Positions 9,321 to 21,499 of a DNA stretch of 64,000 nt are shown one piece after another (positions within the stretch are counted from its first letter, which is position 1; each line of letters opens with the position of its first letter). Below the pieces are notes generated by a model. That model had not been told where the DNA came from, made no database searches, and saw nothing but the letters and a program-made list of their open reading frames with translations. The DNA is from Moniliella sp. 'wahieum' (taxonomy: Eukaryota > Basidiomycota > Moniliellomycetes > Moniliellales > Moniliellaceae): positions 62,001-126,000 of the forward strand of contig RSEE01000090.1 of the NCBI GenBank assembly GCA_003971905.1, read 5' to 3'. Position numbers and translations under genes: made by a program.

Positions 9321-12300
9321 TGCGAGAACCAAATGGACATGCATTGCGCGATGAGGATGAGTATAGGTTTGGTGGCAGTCGTCAGTCATCAGTAGCCAGG
9401 CCACAGGGTGGTGCGCATCCCGGACCCATCAGCCGGAACCTCTCGAGACGTGAGATCTGAGATGGGGCCATGGGCGGCGCTTTGATATGATGCGAAGCTT
9501 CTTTTGCCGGCGAACGAGCCAGGTGACGGATAACAGTCATGCGTCCCATGCGCAGGGGCATGGCCGAAGCGAAGGGGCGGTTATGGAGTAAGAGGCCAGA
9601 CGGTGAGGCGTGGGTTGCAGCCCCAAATGCCTGTCGCCACAAGCGTCGGGTTTCTGCCACCGGCCTCTTCAGCCCCACTCCGCTTATCCAGCCCATCTAC
9701 CCATTTTCCAATCCCGCCATGACCCATGTTTCAATTTTCACACCCGCCCGTGGCTTGTGATGTTGGAAGGGGCTCGATCGTGGATTTACTCTTGAGAGAA
9801 AAGGTTGTGTTCTAGAAGTTGTCCATGAGGCCGTGGTATTGGGACACAGCTAACCGCACCCCCTATACCTGGCAGGAACACAAGGTGTGGAGGGGAGAAA
9901 GGCTGAGCCCACCCCTGTCATGTGTGTAGCATATAGTTATTTGGCTGAGCGGCGCTGATCTCGCTACCATTTCCACGTTCTTTGTCTCGAGCATGGTGCC
10001 CTAAACTGCCGACTGTCTTTCTGCTTTAGTTTGCACCATATGTTCTCTGTGCTTGCTTCTTCCCCACGAAGGTCTCCATGACTCTTCCTTGATCTAGGCT
10101 CGAGTCTGACCTCCATCTCCTTATAACATATTGGCCGACTACGTCGCCCAGCGTGACGCTCAGTGGATAGCAGAGCGAACAATGGTGATTGGAGGTGGGA
10201 CTAGTCGGCCCAGTAAAGAAAAGAAGGAGAGAGAGGGATCATGGGATCGGGTATTATTAGACTATAGTCTGGGGCTCGGATCGAACACAGTCAAATCCAG
10301 GCTCAGCTTAGTAGCGCGGTCCAATCGGGTGAGAGAGGACTCAGTCCGCATGGGCGTATAGAGGTGATCACCCCCCCATGGACCCCCCCCCGAGGATGTG
10401 CAGTGCAGGCGGCCTTCGGTTGGGTCAGCCCATCTCAGATCCAACACAACCCGTAACAGCCACAGAGTAGTGTAGGTCAGGGAGCCTCCGATCTCAATGC
10501 TCTTCATAGGCCAAGAACCCTAAATCCCAACCATCAGCTCATCAGCAACTTACTCCTCGATAACATACTAGTAGTGAACAAAAAACTGTCAGTGAACCTT
10601 GTCCATCTAACGACTGCAATGAAAGTTCCTGCGCGTGAGGAGCTGTGGGCCAGTAGAGTAGAATTGCTACTGGTATAAAGGAGGGGATGGAAGGGATGAT
10701 GGTGCATAAACCCTCTGTTGAGAGTCTGTCCTTGGAACTTGTCATGGTCATGCCAAAGCGCGTATTCGCCGCCTCGTCCATTACTGAAGTTCATCATAAA
10801 TCATGGAACCCATGATCCTTTTGGCACCATCGCCACACCGTTGTTCCACACTCGCCTCTTGCTCTACCCCTCTTCTTTGCGCCGCCACTGTGATAAAATT
10901 GCATGACGAGCACGACTACTAATACTTGCCTTGCAGGGTCGTACACGAATCTTATTGCCCAGAGTCTGGACATTGCCTTTGTGTGGTTGCGCTTCCTCGT
11001 GATGCACCCCTTCCGGAACACAATTTTGGCCTCGCTTCTCGCGGGTTACGCGCGCGGCAATCATAGTCGCTCCATGATGATCAAGCGGAAGAGTGAGTCG
11101 CTGCAATCGTGCCACGGAATTGTCCGTATTCTGCGACAATAGTCGCCCCTCCGCGCCCGTGTTTACCTTACCTTTCTAGATTGCCCGTGCGGCAATCCTC
11201 GCCCCCCCTCCCTGTTGTTCCTTGTACCCTGTTGTTCCTCTATGATTGCATTATTTCCCATTTAGTTCCTGTTTGTAAGCAATGGTTTTTAGGTGCCCCC
11301 ACGGTCCATTGGCTTCTTTCTTTCCTGTCCTCGCCAGTTGATCCAGTGTAGGCAATGTCGTCCCCTCCTCTTACCTAGCCTCCTCCTCGCTACCTCGCTA
11401 GCCACACTCTCAGTCATCTTCCAGCTCTCGTCTTCCCGCTCTCAGATCGCTAGCACTGGTCAAAGTCGCTCAGTCCCTCCTCACGAAGTCTCAGTCAAGC
11501 CGCGTGGGCCATTCTGTTCCAGCAACACCTCGTATAGTCGCACTGGCTCTGGCAGTGTTTTCTGTCTCTCACTGCCTTCCCTATCCCTGAACGCCGAAAG
11601 CTTCAGACATGGTACTATAACTCACGCTGTGGTGCATATACGAAAGCTTCTCGCATCTGCAGTCGCCTCTTGTCGGGATGAGACCCACTTGATCACCGTT
11701 TGTTCACCAAGTGACTGCTCAGTGGTCCCTGATTTGTTCTAGACCCTGGTTTCCCCCTTTGACTATGTGTCGGCCTCGCTACTACGATAGGATATGAGCA
11801 CTGAACGTCGTATTGGACTAAGGTCGGAGCTTTTGCGACTGAATCGTCTAGAAGACTGGTGCGAGCTCGGGAGGAATGAAAACTAATGGAGCACGTGACT
11901 CAGGGTCCGCGCGGTCCTAGGACGGATGTCAACCACTATGTTCCCCTTCTTCCTCCGTGTGATTCATAGTCGCCGTGGTTTATATCGTTAACCTTTTTCT
12001 CTGCCCCCAACGCAGCCAGTCGCGGCCAAATGCGTTTTCTTATCCTTCTTCCGTGCATCCGACTTAACGAGAATGTCAATGTTCGGAATGAAATATGCAC
12101 ATACCTGGCGAGACGATCGAGCTTACGCGCTACTGCAGTGCCTCAAGCGATGGGGGAAGACCAGGGGATGTACCACTGTTCCAGCAATGACATCAGTGCG
12201 GCACACTCTTCTTGCCCTTGTGACGAAATCAGCAGCGCACAGTGGGGGGAGCTGGAGCATAATAGTCTAACAGAATGAATGAAACAACTAAAAAGCATGT

Positions 12301-15300
12301 CGGGAAATGGTATCAACACGCAAAACCATTAGAGGCTTTAAATTCCCACACCTTTCTTCCCATTTACTGTGCGATTGAGTTGGGATGCGCCGCAGACAAG
12401 CGGAGTGCGTTAGTGCTATTGGCGCCACACTGTACACTCGGAGGGAAATCGGATCAACGCATGCAACACATTACCCGGATGCGAAACTTGCCAGGTAGAT
12501 TCAAGGGTGATTCCAGAGAGAGATCGAGATGGCACTCATCGGAACATTCGCTCGGCCAGAATCACATAGTTACTACGTCGACTCACCAGAGAGGGAGCAA
12601 CTTGTAATGAATTGCATTGTGTGCATATGGGCCCATACGCCGGAGGCAATAGTGTGCAAACTTGGGCTGCGAGACGATAATGGTACTGGCTGCGTCAAGC
12701 AATGCACCCGAAAAATAAGCATGCGGAATCGGCACTACTGCCCAGTGCGCTGTCATATTTCCACCAGACCAAGGACAATCCATGCCAGTTTCTCTCAGAA
12801 TTATTCAACTCCCTCTTCCCAAATAACTCCAGCTCCTGAATTTTGACCTGACGGTGAAGAAGGGGAAGAATCGACCCCAGAAATATGTCGTGCAACAGCT
12901 CAAACCAGATGACTACCGAAAGACTTTTGGTTCATATTGTTGTGCAGATTCATTGCCTGTTACATTGGTGGCACACAGTGCCACTGCTGCAACAGTGTTG
13001 TGATTTTCTTCTCCTTATCCTTTTCTGCAACTGGGACCATGGTTCTTGTGGTGGGAGCTATTCAGTGAAGGTAATGACTTTACGGCCTCCATCTACGGTG
13101 AGCTGCACAACACACATATTGCACATTCTCCGACCATATTTCAGCAACGATGACAGCGCGGTTACCCTAAATGTAGGCCCGAGGAAAAAAAAAACGTGAT
13201 AATTGGGCGTACGAGAAAGGAACCATTTGCCTTTTGCTGACCCGTAATTGATGGTGTCACTGTGTCATCGGTCTAGAGCCCATCGGCCTTCAGTGACACG
13301 TGGCCCGATGCCCACAGTGCACCGAGGCAGTGAGTTCCGGACCTTCCACGAGCTTCCATTGGCCTCCAGGCCAGGAGCCAATCAAGGCCCATAGCTATAG
13401 CTCTCCTTAGCTCTTGAATGCCATCTCCATTCCTCATCGCCAGCATCGCTAGTTAGGCCTGTGACAATCGGAACGGGAGAGTCATCTTGATTGGCAGAAG
13501 TTCAGATCAGGCAGCTTCGTACTTGATGAATACGGCACTTCACCAGACATATCGACCGCCACTGGTTAACTCTTTCCGGCTTCCAAAGGCACCAAAAGAA
13601 TATAAAGAAGACCTGAGATGGCATTGTTGTTCTATGCAGGATGCACATTGCCAGCGTCAAAATTTAGTGACGATTGATATGACGGTAGCTATGACCTTCT
13701 CACGGCTTTGCTCACTTAGCCAAACGACCGCAGCTATCGACATACCTCCTAAATCGCGCTATGCCCGACTTACTACTGGCAAGTGCACATTAAAAATGAT
13801 TTGCACTATGCTCATTTGTACCCACCAAAACCATTTCAGTGTTGGAGAAAGGAGTAGCCGCTCCTGATCTACTGGCAACATTACTGACTTTCCGATGGGA
13901 TCGGTATAATGTAAGAGCACACGCAGGGGATTGGATAATTAATTTGTCTGCTTAATGTAATAGAACAAGCTTAGGGCGCACTGATGTCGCAAACATACTG
14001 GGTGTTGTTATCCCCACTTTCGTCGGCCCGTCTGATTCGTGCTCGCTAGACACGAGTCATATCTATACACCCGATAAGGCTATCCAATCTCAGATACTGC
14101 TTGCCATTCAGATCGCAACATTTTATCATGGTAAGGGGGGTCACGCCTACGGGGCTTGTTCAAGAGCGGTCTTTCCTACCTTCGTTTTCAGAACATTCGG
14201 TTTGGTAATGCCCGGTAGTAAATTGGCTGAAACATTGTTAGTCGACCTTGAATATGGCACACTATTGAGACGCAAAGCATGCCCCACCTCCAGTTGAGAA
14301 ACCCGAAATGCAGTAGATAAAATGGATGGCATCAACTGAGGAGGGCGGAGCTTCAAGGATCTGTAGCTCTCGAACGGAAAGAAATAGGAAATGCAATCAT
14401 GAACTGATCGAGGAATGAATAAATCCTGGTTATCAAAGCCCGAAAGGAGGACGTTCCGGCGCTAATCAATAACATGCGCGCGGCCAACCAATAGGGGATA
14501 GATGACTATGATGAATAAGATGACACGCACGCAAACCCTTCTTCCGTGAGCGACGCCTTCAAATTTTTCCAATGTTGTTTTGAGCAAAATCAGTAAAATG
14601 CATTGCAACACCGAAATGAACGCACGTGTAATCTACGCGTGCAAATGAATCCGTCTCAATAAGAAATAAGAGGCCTGCGTCCGACGAGTGGGGGAGACCG
14701 CTTAACATCATGAAGTTCAATGGACTAGCAGAGATGGAAATATCATTGTCAAATCAAATTTTCTATTGACGGATCCACGTTCGACAGGTATCTCATAACT
14801 CCGTCTAAACTGTTGCAAATTGAGTTCTTTCCAACATTTGTAATATCGAGGTGTAAGATCTTGTTCCTACTGATTTCTAGATTCCCTCAACATAACCCGC
14901 TTCCCGTGCTGACAAAATCGGATAAAATATGAAGGTGGCAACAAGCTACTCAGTTTCATCTCACAAGTTGCCGCGAACAAGAGAACCATGTTCCAACGGG
15001 AAGGAGGGCAATATCTACGGCATCTGGAATCCATGACAGTTACAGACCTTTACGCCCTGGGCCAAAAGAAATCCAAATAAAGCGGGGAACCTGGGCATCT
15101 TGTGTGTATTGTTGGCGCCAAAAAAAGAAAAGTAGCTGCCAGCAGATCAAGTGTACCCTCTAGCAAGCAAACAGCTCAATGTCACAATGTATCGAACGTG
15201 AAAAAGTACTCTCCGGGTGACACCCTGAGGCCTGATCCTTTCTGCACAACCGCTGGGAATTCAATAGCCCGGAACAATTCCCAATGTACAAGTGACCATA

Positions 15301-16931
15301 GGTCAGTGCATTATGAAATGATGGAAAGGTCCAACAGTGGACTCTATCACGGCAGGATACAGAATGCTCGAATGCCATGGGCCACCTAACCAATCATACG
15401 CCATGCTGGGACGCGCATGTTGAGTGAGACGCCACCTGCGGTCCAGCCCATTCCGCCTCCGGTTTATTCCGGAGTAGATCTTCCCGAGACTTCTGCCCCC
15501 AGTAATTCATTTCCTTAGTCCACCATCTCCCTCCTCACCGGTAGCAGACCGCTGGGCAGATCTCCTCCGACAGCGCAGGTCGGCGATGCTCCCATGGTGT
15601 GGAAAAAAACCGATACTGCGCCGACACGGATGATACATCGCATATCTGCAGAATAGCCCCCAATTCCTCCACATACAGCATTTACCCATTCACGCGCTTG
15701 TTTATACGTTTGATGTTAAACGCTGTCGTATCCTGAAAAGACATTCTCTTACGAGGAATTCGCAGTATTCAATCACTTCTCGGTCATTCTTCTTCTAGTT
15801 AAAGCAACATAAGGCAAGCAAGAATAGGAAGGTTATGTCTGCTGGTTTCTGGGGCATGGGACGCGAGGAGCCGTCTGATTTCGAAATTGGCCTTTTAGTA
15901 ATTGAAGGAGATGCGTCGTACGACCTCCCTTACGGTTCCCGTCAATAGATTATCCTTATCCTTAACCACCTACATCCCAGATCCCCACGTTGCACATTTG
16001 CTCGAACGATGTTTTGTCGCTCACGCCATGACTCACATATGTACATGGTTTGCGGTTGGACGGGAATTTTATGGGCTAAAGGTGGAAGAGCCAACTGGAG
16101 AATCTTAATGACCAGAGGGCTGAGAGAGAGACAACAGAGGGCAAAAAGATTAGAAAATGAGAGGGGGTACTTAGGCAGACGAGACCCGATAGATGAGATT
16201 GGATTTTACTTGACTATACTACTGCTATGCCCGCAGGCAGACGTGTAAGAGAATCCGCCCTGTATGTGGCCGATCTGTTGATCAAGCTCGAAACGGGGAT
16301 ACGACTTGGCCTCTTCGATTTGTGCCGTGGCAAGCTCAAGACCCAGACCCTTTGGGCATGCCTAATCATAAAAGGCGCCGGTCATGTGCCCGATCGGGCA
16401 GACTCCAAACAGCCTAATACTTTCTGAAGACGACACCTTGCTTGATACATGAGATGAGGTCGATGAGGATACCCCGGCTTGTTCAGTATGCAAAGAAATA
16501 CCTCTGAAACCCGGTCCGCAAGTCAGGCACCGGGCCACAAGTGCCATCCCAGCATACGGCGCCTTGAATGTACCACTTCACATGTTTACGCATTCGCTGC
16601 GCGTATTTTCCATCCAGGGGATCCATGTTCCGGTTCCATATCTTTTGCCTCTACTACCCCCAGCTCAACGATCCACAGCCCAGCTACTTTATCATCCGCA
16701 TTAGACCGCCTCTCAAGACTCTTTTTCCCATTACCACACCCATTTACTATCGTGCTCAGCCCCATCCTTCCCTCGGTCCGGAGGAAAAGATCCGACCCTC
16801 CAGCCCCTCCCACCCCACCCCCCGGTTCGTGCGGCAAACACCCCGTACTTTCACTTTCGAGCAATCGTAGCCGCTCCTGTCTCTAGCTACCTATTAGCCC
16901 TGCCGAAACCCCCTGGAAATGCATGCGTTCT
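9321..16931. other. Gene-poor, AT-richer region
   Basis: About 7.6 kb without a convincing gene. Base composition falls well below that of neighbouring genes, most clearly from about 11.8 to 15.9 kb. A good 3' splice site (ACTAATAC...TTGCAG, ending near 10936) precedes an open stretch to 11142, a possible lone exon. A short GC-richer island at about 15430-15530 reads proline-rich on the plus strand. A relic LTR end lies at 10385-10458. Nothing else was recognised; degraded repeats or heterochromatin would fit. Confidence 0.5.
10385..10458 (-). mobile_element. LTR-like relic, copy A
   Basis: Read on the minus strand it starts TGTTACGGGTTGTGTTGGAT and matches two other sites (20790-21003 minus, 31198-31380 plus) over its first 60 or so bases. 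The TGTTAC/TGTCAC start fits the end of an LTR. Only this end is recognisable; no internal region is attached. It is an old fossil; the family is undetermined, possibly Ty3-like. Confidence 0.45.
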
Positions 16932-18543
16932 TTATTCGACCAACACAATGCGCGGCTCTTGCTTCCCGATCCGCAAGTGTAGCGCGCGGGGACCGGCCGT
17001 ATCAGCAAGAGAGAGAGTACGACGTGAGTCAGCCTGTCGCTCCCCATTGAGCGTCACGCCGCCGTTCTTGATCAAGCGCTGGGCCTCGGCTAGTGGGTGA
17101 TCATAAACATACAAGGTCAGTCGTAGGAGCATAGGAGAGACCAGAAAGGGGGGGTGCGTACCTTTAGACTTTGCGTTGCCCACTTGGACGACCAAGTCGG
17201 CCAGAGTCCAAGATGCAAGTGTGGCTTCAGGTACGTAGACTAGCTTGGCAGCGCGCCTGGCCGCTTCAGGATCAGTGGTTTTAGAGGGGTCAACAGCTGG
17301 GGCCAGGACAGCTTCGATGTCTTGGCGAGATGCGGTGCGCCACGCTTCGCCTCCCAGCAACTCTTCCGCCAGTCGCACATCTTCCACCGCCTTGTCTCCA
17401 CGCACAAGGCGTGTCGCCTCGTCCGCCAACAGGCGCTGTAGTCCTCGTTCGGACGCCTTAGCCTTACCGTGGGATAGATGTTTTCTTCCGCAGCGCGGAT
17501 CGCAGTCTCTGGGAGTAAGGTCAAAGCACGCAACGCCTTGCCCGCATCCACGTCACCCAAGCGATAAAAGTATTGATAAAAGTCCACGTGCGGCAAAAGG
17601 GTGGGGGTCAGCCAGAGCGCATTCCCGGCCGACTTGCCGATCTTTTGCCCAGACGAGGTAAGGAGGAGGGGAAGGGTGATGCCATAGGCCGGCTCATGCC
17701 CGACGTCGGCCGCCGACTCATTCGAAGACGAGGCCCGTTTGCGCAAAATGAGCTCTACGCCAGCCATAATATTGCCCATCTGGTCCGACCCACCCAACTG
17801 GATGGTACAGCCGCGGTGGGCGTGGAGGTGGTAGAAATCAAAGGCCTGCAAGAGCTGGTAGGTGAATTCGGTAAGCTCATCCCAGCCGCCTGTCCACCAT
17901 CACTGCGACTCAGGCGTGAGGCGACGACTCCCTGGCGAGCATATCGGACATGCGAGCGTGCTTGCCCACGTCTCTGAGAAACTCCAGCAGGCTCACCCCG
18001 GCGGTCCAGTCGGTATTGTCGGTAACGTCAATGGCGAGCGGAGTAGGTCCAAACAGGGCGTTGGTCCGATCCTGGATATGTAGCAGGAGCTCATCGACCT
18101 GGGCACGCAGCGCACGTGCGTTGCGATGAAGGGTTTCACTGTCGAGCTGGTTGCGTTCGGTGTTGCGGCCCGAGGGATCGCCGATCGAGCCGGTTGCGCT
18201 GCCAATGACGACGATGCCTCGGTGCCCGGCGCGAGCGAGGTGGGCGAGGCAAGATGGGAATCAAGTGGCCGACATGCAGCGACGCGGCGGTGGGGTCGAC
18301 GCCGACGTAGATGGTGCGGGCGGCGGTGGCCATGGTGTGGGGTCGACGGCTCGGGAGGACACGTCCTGCACCAGCCCGCGTGCGCGCAGCCGCGAGCCCG
18401 AGGCGAGCGCGGCGGGTGGGGAGGCGGCGGAGGTGAGGTGCGGTGTGTGGGGGCGGTGCGAGAGCGGGTGGGAGAGCAAGTGGGCGAGAGGGGGCACGCA
18501 GGCTGCCCCGCGGCGCACAACGCAGGCTGCGCGCAGCAAGCAT
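16932..18543 (-). CDS. MSY1: Mitochondrial tyrosyl-tRNA synthetase
   Basis: Class I aminoacyl-tRNA synthetase that charges mitochondrial tRNA-Tyr. The order of motifs matches MSY1/YARS2: GLVQDV near the N-terminus, YVGVDPTAASLHVGHL (HIGH-type motif, about 18262-18300), the ATGSIGDPSGR loop, QLLQAFDFYHLH and GSDQMGNI tyrosine-binding segments, SGQKIGKSAGNA (KMSKS-type, about 17620-17655) and a C-terminal S4-like RNA-binding module AEAQRLIKNGGVTLNGER. An intron at 17090-17161 splits the S4 module (GTACGC donor, TAG acceptor). The first ATG at 18543 opens an Arg/Ala/Pro-rich leader that fits a mitochondrial targeting peptide. The reading register changes several times: after HLIPIL, after MLARES and before TEFTYQLL, each explained by one lost mono- or dinucleotide unit. 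It is divergent from eEF1B, sharing a 590-bp promoter region. Confidence 0.88.
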
Positions 18544-19133
18544 GGCGCGGAGGAGATGGAGGTGGTGGGGCTGGGGAATGTATTTACCCCACCCGTCACT
18601 GAGAAGGTTCCCAGCCGCTTCGACCTTCCTGGTGCAGGTCACGTGCTCACGTGCTCACGTGCTCACGTGCCGGCGGGGGTTGGCGGTAGGGATGTGACAT
18701 GTGACATGTGACGCGTCACCTGACTCGTCCTGGATGATCGATCCAATCGATGATCGATAAAAGATGAAACCAAACTTGAGTCCAAGGGGGAGAATATATT
18801 CGAGTACCCCCCTGCCCAGCACCCTCAGCTTCCTTCAAGATTCACATCGAGCGTCAAGCGTCAAGCGTCAAGTTTTAGTATCAGTCAGAGTTCTGGCATT
18901 CGAGGTGGCATACGGAGGCGGCACAGCGGGGAGATGGCAGCCTCAGCACCGTCGGCCTCTGCGCCACCCACCCCCCTCTCCTGCTCCTTCGGTCTTTCTT
19001 CGTCACCGTGTGATACCTGCAACGAATCAACACAAAAAAATGTATGGAAGCCACTTGCCAGTGGAAAAGTATTTAAGCCGTCCATTCCATCCATCTTCGC
19101 CTTCGAACCTACGTCCCTCCATCTCTAAGTACC
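18544..19133. promoter_or_regulatory. Divergent promoter region with four tandem CACGTG boxes
   Basis: Between the TyrRS and eEF1B starts, CACGTG occurs at 18640, 18648, 18656 and 18664, an exact 8-bp period. It is followed by three CATGTGA-type words (18693-18712) and an ATCGATCCAATCGATGATCG palindromic stretch. CACGTG is the classic site of fungal bHLH factors (Cbf1-type). Three copies of GCGTCAA sit at 18851-18871. Which gene the boxes control is inferred from position only. Confidence 0.6.
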
Positions 19134-20046
19134 ATGTCACTCCCGACTTCCGCAACACGGCTGCCCTTGCTGGTCTTGACAAGGTCCTTGCCGAGAAGCC
19201 CTACATTGCCGGGTACGTGGCATTTTCGCCCTTCCCTTTCTTCTCTCCCCTCTCTCTGATGACCACAGCGTGCTATGGTGCATGTTTCCGAGCCCACAGC
19301 GGATTAAGACCCGGCGACTTTTTTTACGCTGTGAAGACAACCACTTCTATGGTACTCGGCTATCTCAACCCTTCCTCCTCCGCCTCGTGTTTTACCAGTG
19401 TGGCTGACACCGTGACTCTGTTGACAGGACTGAGCTTTCTCAGGCTGATGTAGCAGCCTACGAAGCTGTCGCCACAGGTGTGTTTGCCCAGTACCCCCAC
19501 GTCGGCCGCTGGTTTGCCCACATTGGCTCGTACGAGGCTGAGCACCCGTCCCTCAAAGGCGACAAGGCCGCTGCAGCTACGGCCTGTCTACATGTAGTGC
19601 TACAACAGGCGGTGTTGCTGCTACGTCTGCACCTGCTGAGGAAGGGAATGACGAGATTGACCTCTTGGCTCGGACGAGGAGGTGGACCCTGAAGCGGAGC
19701 GGATCAAGGCCGAGCGTGTAGCCGAATACGAAAGAAGAAGGCAGCTAAGGGCCCTAAGGGCCCGGCCAAGTCGGTTGTCACTCTCGAGGTCAAGCCGTGG
19801 GACGACGAGACGCCAATGGCAGAGCTGGAGAAGACGGTGCGCTCTGTTGAGCGCGATGGCTTGATCTGGGGATCCTCCAGGCTTGTTCCTGTTGGCTATG
19901 GTGTGCACAAGCTCCAGATCACGCTCGTCGTTGAGGATGACAAGGTATCGCTGGACGACGTGCAGGAGAGTATCGAAACAGATGGTGAGGACTATGTCCA
20001 GTCAATGACATTGCCGCCATGCAAAGCTCTGAGGCGGCATGCTTGA
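19134..20046 (+). CDS. EFB1: Translation elongation factor 1-beta (eEF1B alpha, GDP/GTP exchange factor)
   Basis: Recharges eEF1A with GTP during elongation in the cytosol. Exon 1 (19134-19212) encodes a GST-like N-terminus, [20 protein letters not shown]. Intron 19213-19427 (215 nt, GTACGT...CAG) falls at the position conserved in many fungi, right before [11 protein letters not shown]. Exon 2 contains [20 protein letters not shown], an acidic linker with EIDL, the central [16 protein letters not shown] segment, and the catalytic C-terminal domain ([61 protein letters not shown]). Several register changes occur, including one just after the ATG, one in the acidic linker, one at YER-KKAAK and one at QSM-DIAAM. 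A 23-39 nt insertion near 19583 does not fit the family and might be a tiny intron. The exact C-terminus is uncertain by a few residues. Confidence 0.9.
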
Positions 20047-20157
20047 GTTTGTATTGGGGGTACTCTCTCGTTTTGGCTCTGGGGCTGATATGAGGCGCTG
20101 GTGAACCCATCCTCAATTCTCTCTCTCTCCCATATATATCCATCCAACTAACCATTG

Positions 20158-20194
20158 CCCCAGGGCGGGCGCCGCCATGGGGCCCGCCCTGGGG
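20158..20194. repeat. Strong GC hairpin downstream of eEF1B
   Basis: Arms CCCCAGGGCGGGC (20158-20170) and GCCCGCCCTGGGG (20182-20194) pair perfectly over 13 bp around an 11-nt loop, about 110 nt after the eEF1B stop. It could fold in the 3' end of that mRNA or mark a small repeat element. Confidence 0.7.
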
Positions 20195-20789
20195 TTTTGG
20201 GGTACAGTCCCTTAGGCGACGGTAGGTCGACTCACGGTAGTTTCGGGCTTGGGTGGTTGGTGGATCCGAGTGGAGCTAGGGACGAGGAGAGGCCTTTGGT
20301 GGGGCGGCTGCTCGTGTGGCAAGGCTGCGTCTGCACAGGCTTGGGCCGTAGTAACGTGTCTGAAGCCTCCGAGACTTAGGGACGGGAGGATACAGAGGGG
20401 GACAAACATTGCCTCAACTGAGACTGGAAATCGACGCGACCACAGAGGAGGGCTCCCGCGACTGGGCTGACGGGTTGCTGAAGGACGAGAGGTCGGAGGA
20501 GAAGTCGGACACTAACAAGAGGAAGCTGCCTGTCCCGGATCAATTGGCTGGAAAACGGGCAGGGGTCGGATAGGATAGGCGGGAAGGACGAGGATAGAGA
20601 GTGGACGAGAATGGACGGTGGGGAAAGGATCCATCAACCAGGGGTACAGGCAAGATCAAAAGGGAATTAAACGGATACAAGAAGGGGTGTAGAAAGGAAG
20701 AGAGTCAAAGGTGGGGTTGTTCGCCGCAGGCGCCACTGAGAAAGGAAAAGGAAACGGGGACAGAGGCGACAGTCGTCGCAACGACACTG

Positions 20790-21003
20790 GAAGCTCGGTG
20801 GCCTTATTTAGGCCAGCCGACTTGGACTTGGGCGGAAGGCCACAATTGTTGCGCGGATGCATGGCCCCTCGGGCCATGGCGCCTAATTTAACCAACCATC
20901 ATCACACTTGGTTGGCCTGCGGTGCACGCTCTACTGGGCATGTGCAGAGCAGGCGGGCCTTAGCTTGGGTCGGACCATCTCGGGTCCGCCGCAGCCCGTG
21001 ACA
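20790..21003 (-). mobile_element. LTR-like relic, copy B
   Basis: Read on the minus strand it starts TGTCACGGGCTGCGGCGGAC at 21003 and matches copy A over the first 60 bases and copy C (31198-31380) further in, including ATGCATCCGCG and CCCAAGTCCAAGTC. A TATA-like AAATAAGG follows on the same strand. The inner end of the LTR was not located and no internal region was identified. It is an old, solitary fossil. Confidence 0.5.
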
Positions 21004-21482
21004 TTACGCTCCCTTCACAAGGCGTGTCCGCACGCCTTCCATGGATGGGCTTCTCTCTCTCCCAACAACGGGGGGGAGAGGATAAAGGAGTGTACGCTTA
21101 TACCCGTGCGCACATCTTCCTTTCACGGGAAAGTAATCGCGAGGTATGCCCTTTTCTCCTTTCGTTTGGGCATACAATCGGCGTCAAACTCCTTCCTGCG
21201 CCGACCAAACTTGGAACGGGGACTGGGTACTGGATACTTGGCACGCCCTTCCTTCCTTCGAGCGTCGGGGGTGCGAATCATAGCCATCTTGAGAGCAGGG
21301 AAACAGGTGGGGTAGAGGCGCTGTTGGCCCGCTGGCCAATGGTCGCCTCCTCTGAGACTTGGGGAGAGTACGAGCTCCGCTGGCCTGCCTGCCAGCGTTC
21401 GTACTGTTCAACATCCACTTCTGGGGTCCTATTTCAGTATCACCATCTCATGAATCTCTTTCTGTGAACGCACGCGCTGTCG

Positions 21483-21499
21483 CCCCCCCCCCCCCCCCC
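21483..21499 (+). repeat. Poly-C tract (17 nt)
   Basis: Uninterrupted C run in intergenic DNA, similar to those at 3695 and 26661. Confidence 0.85.

Noticed and set aside
10937-11142. Possible exon after a good 3' splice site (NLIAQSLDIAFVWLRFLVMH)
   Set aside because: No partner exon, no start and no family found; kept only as a note in the gene-poor region.
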